A stretch of 64,000 bases of DNA, taken from contig NZ_LJJE01000108.1 in NCBI RefSeq assembly GCF_001854765.1, positions 16,822-80,821 on the forward strand. Reading direction: 5' to 3'. Source of the stretch: Vibrio sonorensis. GTDB lineage: Bacteria > Pseudomonadota > Gammaproteobacteria > Enterobacterales > Vibrionaceae. The notes under the pieces were generated by a model that saw only the letters and a list, made by a program, of their open reading frames with translations, made no database searches and was not told where the DNA came from. Numbering within the stretch: position 1 is the first letter of the stretch; every line of letters starts with the position of its first letter. This document shows, piece after piece, positions 24,916 to 32,545 of this stretch. A program made the position numbers and the translations under genes.

Positions 24916-26394
24916 TTACGACTTGGTAGGAATATTGCGTAGTAAGGCTACCATTTGATCCCAGTATAGCGCTACGGTGTCAATCTTCACTTTCTCGTCT
25001 GGAGAGTGTGGGAACTTAATCGTTGGGCCGAATGAAACCATGTCCATATTAGGGTACGGTTCTTTAAATAGTCCGCACTCTAGACCTGCGTGAATAACCA
25101 TGATGTTTGGCTTGTGTCCGTAGATACCTTCGTACATATCGCGGAATACCACCATGATCTCAGAGTCAGCATCTGGCTTCCAACCTGGGTATGCGCCCGA
25201 AAATGTCACTTGTGCGCCAGCGAGTTCACCGATAGAAGACAGTGTGCTTTCAACTTGCTGTCGACCTGAGTCGATCAAGGAACGAACAAGGCATAGTACG
25301 TTTACTTTATTCTCTTCTGTAGTGATCACACCAACGTTAAGAGAGGTCTCAACAACGCCTTCAATTTCATCGCTCATGCGAATAACGCCATTAGGGCATG
25401 CGTTTAGTGCTGCTACAAAACGTTGCTGGTCTGCGACGGCAAATACTCGCTCGCTTGTTTCGACGACTTCGTTAAAAGAAACAATATCAGTTTCAATTTT
25501 GCCAAGCTCTTGGCTTAGAAGTTGAGTATAGTCTTCAAATAGTTCTGCAAGTTTATCTTGATTCTCAGCAGGAACAGCAATGGTTACAAATGCTTCGCGA
25601 GGAATAGCATTGCGCAGGCTACCACCGCGGAATTCGATCAAACGCAGATCAAGTTCTTGTGCGTGACCTGCTAGGAATCGAGCAACAAGCTTGTTTGCGT
25701 TACCTCGACCCGTGTGAATATCACAACCCGAGTGGCCACCTTTTAGTCCTTTTAGGACAAGTTGACGAGTGACATATCCCGCAGGTACGGATTCACGTGT
25801 AATGTCGAAAGCCATCTCGCCGTCGATACCACCAGCGCAGCCCATGTAAACTTCACCTTCTTGCTCTGAGTCAGTATTTAGAAGGATATCGCCCTCTAAC
25901 CAACCTGCCTCAAGGCCGAATGCACCAGTCATCCCCGCTTCTTCATCAACAGTCAGTAGTACTTCAATTGGACCATGAGCAATATCATCAGCGGCAAGAA
26001 CAGCAAGGCATGATGCCATACCGATACCGTTGTCGGCACCGAGTGTTGTTCCTTTGGCTGTCACCCATTCACCGTCGATGAAGGGTTGAATAGGATCTTT
26101 AGTAAAGTCGTGTTCAGTATCTTCGTTTTTCTGAGGGACCATATCGATGTGCGCTTGCAACACGACACCTTTGCGATCTTCCATGCCTTTCGTCGCAGGC
26201 TTTTTAATAAATACGTTACCAGTAGGGTCACGGCGAACATCAAGGCCTTGCTCTTTAGCCCAGTTAACTATGAATTGGGCCAATTCTTCTTCATGTTTAG
26301 AAGGATGGGGAATAGAGCAAATTTTATCGAAAAACTGCCATAAAGACTTAGGCGATAAATTGCTGATTTCAGAATGGAATTCAGACACGGACAA
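24916..26394 (-). CDS. pepD: Aminoacyl-histidine dipeptidase (beta-alanyl-dipeptidase) PepD
   Basis: This 492-aa M20/M28-clan cytosolic metallopeptidase cleaves Xaa-His dipeptides such as carnosine. Metal and catalytic residues are seen as in Vibrio PepD: H82-x-D84 in Q-A-H-I-D-M, D121 in L-G-A-D-N-G-I-G, the catalytic pair E151-E152 in T-V-D-E-E-A-G-M, D175 in N-T-D-S-E, and a late H-A-G-L-E-C-G-L. A lid domain occupies the middle. A terminator follows. Confidence 0.93.
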   Translation of the reverse strand: MSVSEFHSEISNLSPKSLWQFFDKICSIPHPSKHEEELAQFIVNWAKEQGLDVRRDPTGNVFIKKPATKGMEDRKGVVLQAHIDMVPQKNEDTEHDFTKDPIQPFIDGEWVTAKGTTLGADNGIGMASCLAVLAADDIAHGPIEVLLTVDEEAGMTGAFGLEAGWLEGDILLNTDSEQEGEVYMGCAGGIDGEMAFDITRESVPAGYVTRQLVLKGLKGGHSGCDIHTGRGNANKLVARFLAGHAQELDLRLIEFRGGSLRNAIPREAFVTIAVPAENQDKLAELFEDYTQLLSQELGKIETDIVSFNEVVETSERVFAVADQQRFVAALNACPNGVIRMSDEIEGVVETSLNVGVITTEENKVNVLCLVRSLIDSGRQQVESTLSSIGELAGAQVTFSGAYPGWKPDADSEIMVVFRDMYEGIYGHKPNIMVIHAGLECGLFKEPYPNMDMVSFGPTIKFPHSPDEKVKIDTVALYWDQMVALLRNIPTKS

Positions 26395-26681
26395 CTCCTT
26401 ATTGAATACATAGCCATATATTGTGGTGGCAAAACGACAATAATGTAGTTTGTTTTGCTGTTATGGCGAAATGAGTAACGGCAGCAAGGATAACACTGTG
26501 TCGTGGCTAGGAGTAGGGAAAGCGTACTCAAAAGCATTGGGGTTATCACAGTATCAACAAAGAGTTCTGTCACTATTTGCATACACTTTAGCCACGCACT
26601 GTAGTTTTATTAGCCTTACTGTTGATTTTTGTGTAATTAAATTACAGATTTTGATTGATGCGAGTCAAAAAACGAAATAAA
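26395..26681. other. Intergenic sequence upstream of pepD
   Basis: About 290 bases between the pepD start and the CRP-like site. It holds the pepD promoter region on the minus strand, AT-rich and without a convincing gene. I see no strong dyad here. Confidence 0.5.
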
Positions 26682-26697
26682 TGTGATTTGCGTCACC
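26682..26697. promoter_or_regulatory. CRP-like binding site
   Basis: TGTGATTTGCGTCACC matches 15 of the 16 CRP consensus positions when the central six are free. It lies directly upstream of the promoter of the small transcript, with its centre about 50 bases before the predicted start of transcription. Confidence 0.7.
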
Positions 26698-26704
26698 TTG
26701 AGGG

Positions 26705-26732
26705 TTGTAATATTTTTTCTTTGAGGTATAGT
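26705..26732 (+). promoter_or_regulatory. Predicted promoter of the small transcript
   Basis: TTGTAA (26705-26710) and TATAGT (26727-26732) are spaced by 16 bases. Transcription would begin near 26739. Confidence 0.5.
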
Positions 26733-26843
26733 AGTTACCAACTTCGAGAGAAGAGAAAACGCTCAAAGGATGAGTCCGATTTATCGCCTCCAAGGAACTG
26801 AGAAATCAAACTAAGTGTTTTATTGATTTTAAAGGTGATAGTT

Positions 26844-26930
26844 ATGAAAGGTTTACCAAGTGCAACGTTTTGGATTAACAGCTCTGTTTATACCAACAAC
26901 TTTGCATACCCTACTAGCTTTGGTTACTAA
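26844..26930 (+). CDS. 28-aa small protein within the candidate dual-function RNA
   Basis: An ATG at 26844 is preceded by AAAGGTGA at 26831-26838, ideal spacing for translation. The 28-residue product begins MKGLPSATFW and ends YPTSFGY, rich in Asn, Ser, Thr and aromatics, with no cysteine, no signal peptide and no membrane segment. It is followed by TAA and 87 bases later by a strong terminator. It is not a leader peptide in the usual sense, because the transcript appears to end before the permease gene. A protein of similar size (VcdP) in V. cholerae binds citrate synthase; whether this is its homologue is inference. Confidence 0.6.
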   Translation: MKGLPSATFWINSSVYTNNFAYPTSFGY

Positions 26931-27017
26931 GACTTAAAGCTTGTAACTCGAACAGTTTGTTCACCCCTATATATTGGAATTTTTTTACAACTCTGATTAG
27001 AGTTGACATGATTCAGC

Positions 27018-27048
27018 CGCCACTCAATTTGAGTGGCGTTTTTTTTTT
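27018..27048 (+). terminator. Intrinsic terminator of the small transcript
   Basis: CGCCACTC AATTT GAGTGGCG followed by ten T residues: a textbook, very strong terminator of the kind found on Hfq-binding RNAs. Confidence 0.9.
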
Positions 27049-27351
27049 GCATAAATATCCCTCCTCATTAATTTCAATCTTGATAAGTTTGTTATCTGCC
27101 GGTAATACGCTCGGTGTTATTCGCATAATTACATACAACTACCAGCAAAAAGTGGGTCAAATGCTTTGAAAGTTTGCGACACAGATTAAAAAAGTATCAA
27201 TTAAACGTTTCGAAATGTTTTTCCCTTATTAGTTAATTTAACTGGATTTTTTGCGATGCTTGGCAAATTGTAATGGATTGCATAGGGCGATGAGTCGCAT
27301 AAATCTCGATTACTCTGATCAATCTAAGTGGAATTTGCTATTTGATAACTT
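27049..27351. other. Intergenic sequence upstream of the purine permease
   Basis: About 300 AT-rich bases after the small-transcript terminator. No ORF with a convincing ribosome-binding site and no purine-riboswitch core was seen. Confidence 0.5.
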
Positions 27352-27389
27352 TATAATCCTCAGCCAATCGATTACGCAACCGTTTACTT
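27352..27389 (+). promoter_or_regulatory. Promoter -10 element and PurR operator upstream of the purine permease
   Basis: TATAAT lies at 27352-27357. ACGCAACCGTTTACTT at 27374-27389 closely matches the PurR box ACGCAAACGTTTKCNT. A repressor bound there, just downstream of the start of transcription, would link permease synthesis to hypoxanthine/guanine supply. Confidence 0.7.
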
Positions 27390-27411
27390 TTTACCCTTAT
27401 AGGATTCGATT

Positions 27412-28701
27412 ATGTTCGAAAAGCTATTTAAGCTCAGTGAAAACGGCACGAACGTGAAAACTGAGATCATTGCTGGTGTTACCACATTTTTAACCATGGC
27501 TTACATCATTTTTGTAAACCCAGCAATTTTAAGCGATGCCGGAATGGATCGCGGTGCAGTGTTTGTAGCAACTTGTTTGGCTGCTGCAATTGGCTGTTTC
27601 ATCATGGGCTTAGTGGCGAATTACCCGATTGCTCAGGCTCCGGGTATGGGTCTAAACGCCTTCTTTACTTACGCTGTTGTTCTTGGAATGGGGTATACAT
27701 GGCAAGTGGCTCTGGCCGCGGTGTTTGTATCCGGTGTCCTGTTTGTTCTACTGAGCGTATTTAAGATCCGTGAGTGGATCATCAATTCAATCCCACTCTC
27801 TCTGCGCACTGGTATTTCTGCTGGTATTGGTCTTTTCCTAGCTCTGATTGGCCTTAAAAATGCGGGGATTGTTGTTGATTCTCCTGCAACGCTAGTGACT
27901 ATGGGAGATATTACGTCTTTACCAGCAGTTCTGGCTGCGGTTGGCTTTTTCTTGACGATTGCGCTCGTTCATCGCGGCGTTAAGGGCGCAGTAATGATTG
28001 CCATCCTTGCAGTAACAGGTATTGGTCTACTGTTTGGTGATGTGCAATGGGGTGGTGTGATTTCTGCTCCACCAAGCCTAGCTCCGACTTTTATGCAGCT
28101 TGATTTCTCTGCAGTGTTTGAAGTAGGTATGATTTCTGTTGTTTTCGCTTTCCTATTTGTTGACCTTTTTGATACTGCAGGCACGCTGGTCGGTGTATCT
28201 CAAAAAGCGGGTTTAATGGAAAAAGATGGAACCATCCCACGCCTAAATCGCGCTCTTCTCGCTGACTCAACGGCCACATCTGTAGGTGCAGTACTGGGAA
28301 CCTCAAGCACTACTTCTTACATTGAAAGTGTTTCGGGTGTTTCTGCTGGTGGTCGTACAGGTCTAACCGCAGTAGTGGTTGGTATTTTGTTCCTACTTGC
28401 ACTATTCTTCTCGCCATTAGCTGGTATGATCCCAGCATACGCAACAGCGGGTGCACTGTTTTATGTTGCCATTCTTATGCTTTCTGGCTTGGTAAGCATT
28501 GATTGGCGTGACCTGACTGAAGCGGCGCCAGTAGTAGTAACTTGTTTACTGATGCCACTGACATTTTCTATTGCCGAAGGTATTACATTGGGCTTTATTG
28601 CTTATGCAGCTATCAAGTTGTTTAGTGGTAAGGGTCGTGAAGTATCAGCAAGCGTTTGGGTTATGTCGGCTATCTTCGTAGCGAAATACGTACTGGCTTA
28701 A
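27412..28701 (+). CDS. NCS2/AzgA-type guanine-hypoxanthine permease
   Basis: This 429-aa inner-membrane purine permease has about 12-14 hydrophobic segments. AzgA-type signatures are present: T-E-I-I-A-G-V-T-T-F-L-T-M-A-Y-I near residues 18-33, Q-A-P-G-M-G-L-N-A-F-F near 75-85, and D-L-F-D-T-A-G-T-L near 246-254, with L-G-T-S-S-T-T-S-Y after it. Substrates in this subfamily are adenine, guanine or hypoxanthine. The gpt gene downstream and the PurR box favour guanine/hypoxanthine/xanthine salvage. Confidence 0.9.
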   Translation: MFEKLFKLSENGTNVKTEIIAGVTTFLTMAYIIFVNPAILSDAGMDRGAVFVATCLAAAIGCFIMGLVANYPIAQAPGMGLNAFFTYAVVLGMGYTWQVALAAVFVSGVLFVLLSVFKIREWIINSIPLSLRTGISAGIGLFLALIGLKNAGIVVDSPATLVTMGDITSLPAVLAAVGFFLTIALVHRGVKGAVMIAILAVTGIGLLFGDVQWGGVISAPPSLAPTFMQLDFSAVFEVGMISVVFAFLFVDLFDTAGTLVGVSQKAGLMEKDGTIPRLNRALLADSTATSVGAVLGTSSTTSYIESVSGVSAGGRTGLTAVVVGILFLLALFFSPLAGMIPAYATAGALFYVAILMLSGLVSIDWRDLTEAAPVVVTCLLMPLTFSIAEGITLGFIAYAAIKLFSGKGREVSASVWVMSAIFVAKYVLA

Positions 28702-28714
28702 TCCATATTATTTT

Positions 28715-28750
28715 AGGGTCTGCCGTGTTAGTGATAACGAGGCAGGCCTT
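28715..28750 (+). promoter_or_regulatory. Hairpin between permease and gpt
   Basis: AGGGTCTGCC and GGCAGGCCTT pair over 10 bp (two G-U) with an inner GTTA/TAAC stem. There is no long T-run, so it is more likely a processing or attenuation hairpin than a full terminator. Confidence 0.45.
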
Positions 28751-28774
28751 TAGCGTTACTTTAGGTCTATTATA

Positions 28775-29239
28775 ATGAGCAATAAATTTGTGATTACTTG
28801 GGACAATATGCAGACATATTGTCGTCAACTTGCTGAAAAGCAGATGCCTGCTGAACAATGGAAAGGTATCTTGGGTGTCAGTCGTGGCGGTCTTGTACCT
28901 GCGGCTATTCTTGCTCGTGAACTGGGTATCCGTTACGTCGATACTATTTGTATCTCTAGCTACGACCACGACCACCAACGCGACATGAGTGTTTTGAAAG
29001 CGCCTGAGCACGACGGCGAAGGTTTTTTGATCGTTGATGATCTGGTAGACAGTGGTGATACTGCGCGTAAAATTCGTGAAATGTATCCTAAAGCAAAGCT
29101 GGTTACGGTATGTGCTAAGCCTGCTGGTGTTGATCTTGTTGATGAATACATTGTCGATATCCCTCAGGATACGTGGATTGAGCAACCATGGGATATGACG
29201 ATTCAATACGCTGAACCGATTAATCGCAAGCAAAAGTAA
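28775..29239 (+). CDS. gpt: Xanthine-guanine phosphoribosyltransferase
   Basis: A 154-aa enzyme that converts xanthine or guanine and PRPP to XMP or GMP. The PRPP-binding loop V-D-D-L-V-D-S-G-D-T-A is at residues 88-98, and G-V-S-R-G-G-L-V-P-A near 34-43. W-I-E-Q-P-W-D near the C-terminus belongs to the purine-binding region of this family. It follows a purine permease and probably acts with it in salvage. A strong terminator follows. Confidence 0.95.
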   Translation: MSNKFVITWDNMQTYCRQLAEKQMPAEQWKGILGVSRGGLVPAAILARELGIRYVDTICISSYDHDHQRDMSVLKAPEHDGEGFLIVDDLVDSGDTARKIREMYPKAKLVTVCAKPAGVDLVDEYIVDIPQDTWIEQPWDMTIQYAEPINRKQK

Positions 29240-29268
29240 TCTTCGCTCATTTTATTGAAAATACATTG

Positions 29269-29296
29269 AATGACCCTTCCAAGGGTCATTTTTTTT
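29269..29296 (+). terminator. Intrinsic terminator of gpt
   Basis: AATGACCCTT CC AAGGGTCATT followed by T8: a 10-bp perfect stem. Confidence 0.88.
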
Positions 29297-29335
29297 ATTA
29301 ATATATACAGAGTATTCAATTTGATGGGGCGCTGA

Positions 29336-30583
29336 ATGTCCGAGCCGCAAAGCAAGAACTTATCCGAAACCTTATTTGTAAAACACAAACAAGCAAAAGA
29401 AACCTCAGAACTGACCCAGTATTTACCCACCAGTCAAGAAGAACTGGAAGAGAAAAAAAAGCTAGAAGGCTACCGTTGGTATCGAAACCTTCGCCGCCTT
29501 CAATGGGTTTGGCAAGGCGTTGATCCCATTGAGCAGGAAGCCGTTTTAGCCAGTGTGGCCTCTTCTCCAAGCTCTCGCACGCATGACGAATGGCTTGATA
29601 CCGTTATGGGGTATCGCAAGGGAAACTGGTGCTACGAGTGGACTAGACTCGGAATGGAGCACCAAAAACGTTCAAACACTTTAGAAGGTGAGCAAGCGGC
29701 AGATCAGCTGTTTAATGCTTCTCTTTGCTACAGCATTGCTGGTTATCCTCATTTAAAAAGTGACAACCTTGCCATTCAAGCTCAAGTGCTAGCAAATAGC
29801 GCCTATACGGAAGGCGCGAAGAAAACGGGTTACGTGGTTAAGCAGATAGAATTTCCTTATCAGAACCGCAAGATAACGGGATTTTTACATCTATCAAATA
29901 CGGATGAGCCTCAACCAGTGGTCATTGTCAGTGCAGGGCTTGATAGCCTTCAAACCGATATGTGGGCACTGTTTCGAGACCATTTTGCCAAGCGCAATAT
30001 TGCGATGTTGACCATTGATATGCCTTCGGTGGGGCATAGCTCTCACTGGACGCTATCCGAAGACTCTTCAGAACTTCATCAAGCGGTACTCAATCAACTT
30101 GATACTGTTCCTTGGGTTGATCACAATCGAGTTGGTTTAGTGGGTTTCCGCTTTGGCGGTAATGCGATGGTTCGTCTCTCATTCTTTGAGCAAGAGAAAA
30201 TAAAAGCTTGTGTGACCTTGGGTGCCCCTATTCACGATGTTTTGTCGTCTCCTGCTAAGTTGAAAAAAATGCCGAAGATGTATCTAGATGTCTTGGCTAG
30301 TCGCTTGGGTAAAAACGCGGTAGATATTCACAGCCTTGCCACGCAAATGAGAGCCTGGTCTTTAAAGTCTCAGGGGATCCTCAGCAATCGCAAGACCAAA
30401 GTACCCATTCTCGCTATGAGTTTGGAGGGCGACCCTGTTTCACCTCACAGTGATAATCAGCTCGTAGCTCTTTTTAGTACAAATGGCAAGGCTAAGAAAA
30501 TAAGTGCAAAAACAATTACACAAGGATATGAGCAATCCCTCGATTTAGCGATAAATTGGCTGGAAGATGAGCTAATTAGATGA
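29336..30583 (+). CDS. frsA: FrsA, alpha/beta-hydrolase-fold protein
   Basis: A 415-aa protein of the FrsA (fermentation-respiration switch) family, which binds unphosphorylated EIIA-Glc in enterics. The N-terminal cap region (1-160) precedes an alpha/beta-hydrolase core. At the nucleophile elbow the sequence is G270-F-R272-F-G274, with Arg in place of the usual Ser, so it is not a standard serine hydrolase. V. vulnificus FrsA with the same elbow was reported as a cofactor-free pyruvate decarboxylase, a claim later disputed. It lies before crl as in other vibrios. Confidence 0.9.
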   Translation: MSEPQSKNLSETLFVKHKQAKETSELTQYLPTSQEELEEKKKLEGYRWYRNLRRLQWVWQGVDPIEQEAVLASVASSPSSRTHDEWLDTVMGYRKGNWCYEWTRLGMEHQKRSNTLEGEQAADQLFNASLCYSIAGYPHLKSDNLAIQAQVLANSAYTEGAKKTGYVVKQIEFPYQNRKITGFLHLSNTDEPQPVVIVSAGLDSLQTDMWALFRDHFAKRNIAMLTIDMPSVGHSSHWTLSEDSSELHQAVLNQLDTVPWVDHNRVGLVGFRFGGNAMVRLSFFEQEKIKACVTLGAPIHDVLSSPAKLKKMPKMYLDVLASRLGKNAVDIHSLATQMRAWSLKSQGILSNRKTKVPILAMSLEGDPVSPHSDNQLVALFSTNGKAKKISAKTITQGYEQSLDLAINWLEDELIR

Positions 30584-30684
30584 CAAATCTCGTATTTTAG
30601 TTAAGAGTGATAAAGAGGGTGCTAATTAAGCATCTGATAAATAAAAATAATTGTCATTCTTAACATTGAATATGGAGAGTCAAT

Positions 30685-31074
30685 ATGTCTGAGGTGACGA
30701 AAAAACCGACTCATTACCGCTTGGTATCGACATTTAAGGCCATCGGCCCTTATCTAAGAGAAAACCAAAGTGATGAGGAACGTTTTTTATTCGATTGCTT
30801 ATCTGTTTGCGTGAACGATAAAAAGTCTCCTGAAGAACGGGAGTTTTGGGGGTGGTGGCTGGAACTGGTCAAAAAAGAAGACGGTTTCGAAGCCAGATAT
30901 CACAAAGGTCGGTATGACTCAAAGGGGGAGTGGGTTACCGAAAAACTACCTAAAAAGTCAGTGCAAGAAGTCGGCCGGACTCAAGAGGTGTTTCACGAAA
31001 AGCTTGTCAAAGCGACTTCGGAGCAGTTTGGCTTAGAAGTTGTGTTACACCAAGAGTCTGCTGAGTTTGTTTAA
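30685..31074 (+). CDS. crl: Sigma factor-binding protein Crl
   Basis: A 129-aa protein that binds RpoS and helps it to join RNA polymerase core. Family segments seen are T-F-K-A-I-G-P-Y-L-R-E near residues 17-27, C-L-S-V-C-V-N near 41, R-E-F-W-G-W-W-L near 56 and the R-Y-H-K-G-R-Y-D region. The ATG is preceded by ATGGAGAG. An intrinsic terminator follows within 30 bases. Confidence 0.92.
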   Translation: MSEVTKKPTHYRLVSTFKAIGPYLRENQSDEERFLFDCLSVCVNDKKSPEEREFWGWWLELVKKEDGFEARYHKGRYDSKGEWVTEKLPKKSVQEVGRTQEVFHEKLVKATSEQFGLEVVLHQESAEFV

Positions 31075-31100
31075 CTAGCTCAGCACGAACTGAAAGCGTA

Positions 31101-31139
31101 AATGCAGGATCTGCGGCCACCGCGGTTCTGCATTTTTTT
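31101..31139 (+). terminator. Intrinsic terminator of crl
   Basis: AATGCAG and CTGCATT form the outer stem around an inner TGCGG/CCGCG stem, followed by a T-run. Confidence 0.8.
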
Positions 31140-31167
31140 ACTGAAACTACACTGACATGATTTTGGG

Positions 31168-31321
31168 AAGGCTCCGTAGAAATGGGGGACTAGCTCCTCT
31201 GCCGTTGGAGTAAGTTAAAACTACGGGATCATCTGGTGTAAACGATGTAATCCTCTACAAACGGAGCTTTAAGCTGTATTAAAGCTTCAAAACGCGAAAA
31301 AGGTGCTTTTGGGCACCTTTT
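31168..31321 (+). ncRNA. Candidate structured RNA or riboswitch-like leader upstream of proB
   Basis: A 10-bp closing stem (AAGGCTCCGT at 31168-31177 with ACGGAGCTTT at 31261-31270) encloses two hairpins. One is CTCC/GGAG at 31194-31210. The other is GGATCATC/GATG-TA-ATCC at 31226-31253 with a 10-base loop. The 3' strand of the closing stem can instead form a perfect 8-bp hairpin AGCTTTAA/TTAAAGCT at 31265-31286. A terminator-like hairpin follows at 31298. I match it to no riboswitch class I know. Confidence 0.5.
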
Positions 31322-31325
31322 CTTC
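31298..31325 (+). terminator. Terminator-like hairpin upstream of proB
   Basis: AAAAGGTGC TTTTGG GCACCTTTT followed by CTTCTTG. It lies 70 bases before the proB start, after the structured element. The U-tract is short, so termination may be partial or conditional. Confidence 0.6.
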
Positions 31326-31391
31326 TTGTTAAAAGGCGTATTGATTGCTAAAACAGTAAGCCTAAATCGAATTTTATTTGCTATAGAGATC

Positions 31392-32530
31392 ATGTCAGCG
31401 AATCAACAAAGTACAGTGCAATCTAACAAGCGCACCATAGTAGTAAAGCTTGGAACCAGTGTGTTAACCGGAGGGACGCTCGCCTTAGATCGCGCCCATA
31501 TGGTTGAGTTGGTTCGTCAGTGTGCCGAGCTTAAAAAGCAAGGACACTCGGTGGTAATGGTATCGTCAGGCGCCATTGCCGCAGGTAGAGAGCACTTGGG
31601 TTACCCCGCATTGTCAAACTCTATGGCAAACAAACAGCTATTAGCGGCTGTTGGGCAGAGCAACTTATTCAAGTATGGGAATCTCTGTTTGCTATCTATG
31701 GCTTGAAAATAGGTCAAATGCTACTAACTCGTGCAGATTTGGAAGACAGAGAGCGTTTTCTCAATGCTCGCGACACCATACACGCCTTGGTTGAAAACGA
31801 CATCATTCCAATTGTGAATGAGAACGACGCTGTTGCGACAAGCGAAATTAAAGTTGGCGACAACGACAACCTCTCAGCGCTGGTAGGCATTTTGTGCGGC
31901 GCAGATACACTTTTGCTTCTTACAGATCAAAAAGGTTTGTTTACTGCTGATCCTCGCAAAGATCCGAATGCTGAACTCATTAAGGAAGTGAAGACCATTG
32001 ATGACACCTTGCGCAAGATCGCTGGTGGCAGTGGAACAACACTTGGCACAGGTGGAATGGCGACTAAGCTGCAAGCTGCCGACATTGCAAGACGAGCGGG
32101 AATCGAGGTTGTAATCGCTGCAGGTAGCGCTCCAAATGTGGTTTGTGACTCAGTGTCTGATGAGCCGCACGGAACGCGATTTTTACCTTGTGAAGAAGCT
32201 TTGGAAAATCGCAAACGTTGGATTCTCGCCGGACCTGCGGCGTCTGGAGATATTGTGATCGATTCAGGGGCAGCGAATGCGGTTGTCGGCAAAGGCAGTA
32301 GTCTACTTGCAAAAGGGGTGACTATTGTTCATGGATCATTTGCTCGCGGGGAAGTTGCTCGCGTGGTTGATACTAACGGTCATTTGATAGCGAAAGGTAT
32401 TAGCAGTTACTCAAGCGAAGATCTAACTAAAATCCTTGGCAAACACAGTAAAGACATTCTAAATATCTTGGGATACGACTACGGCTCAGAAGTCATTCAC
32501 CGTGACGATTTAGTTGTTATTCAGGAATAG
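31392..32530 (+). CDS. proB: Glutamate 5-kinase (frameshifted in this sequence)
   Basis: The first enzyme of proline synthesis; it phosphorylates glutamate. The corrected protein is about 379 aa: an amino-acid kinase domain (V-V-K-L-G-T-S-V-L near residue 17, I-V-N-E-N-D-A-V near 142, G-T-G-G-M-A-T-K near 225) and a C-terminal PUA domain. The frame is lost after 31661. One added C (AGC-CAA-CTT-ATT) restores Q-S-Q-L-I-Q-V-W-E-S-L-F-A-I-Y-G. This is a CC to C loss and probably a base-call error. proA follows after 15 bases. Confidence 0.93.
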
Positions 32531-32545
32531 TAAAGAGGGAGCAAG

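Larger units (their letters stand above)
26739..27048 (+). ncRNA. Candidate dual-function small RNA (CRP-flanked, with internal small ORF)
   Basis: A predicted transcript of about 300 nt starts behind a CRP-like site and sigma-70 promoter. It has a leader of about 105 nt, a 28-codon ORF with good ribosome-binding site, then about 85 nt of 3' region ending in a very strong intrinsic terminator. C-rich stretches (for instance CACCCC near 26962) could pair with G-rich ribosome-binding sites. The design resembles the V. cholerae dual-function RNA VcdRP, a CRP-controlled regulator of sugar uptake with a small protein of about 29 aa. I could not check sequence identity. Confidence 0.6.

Noticed and set aside
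26450..26680. 76-codon ORF upstream of the small transcript
   Set aside because: No ribosome-binding site, odd composition, and overlap with the pepD promoter region; nothing resembles a known family.
27049..27411. Possible purine riboswitch before the purine permease
   Set aside because: No purine aptamer core with its loop-loop pairing could be found; the PurR box is a sufficient explanation.
31326..31391. Longer proB start upstream of 31392
   Set aside because: The extra residues are unlike glutamate kinases and would place the start against the terminator hairpin; ATG 31392 fits the family.
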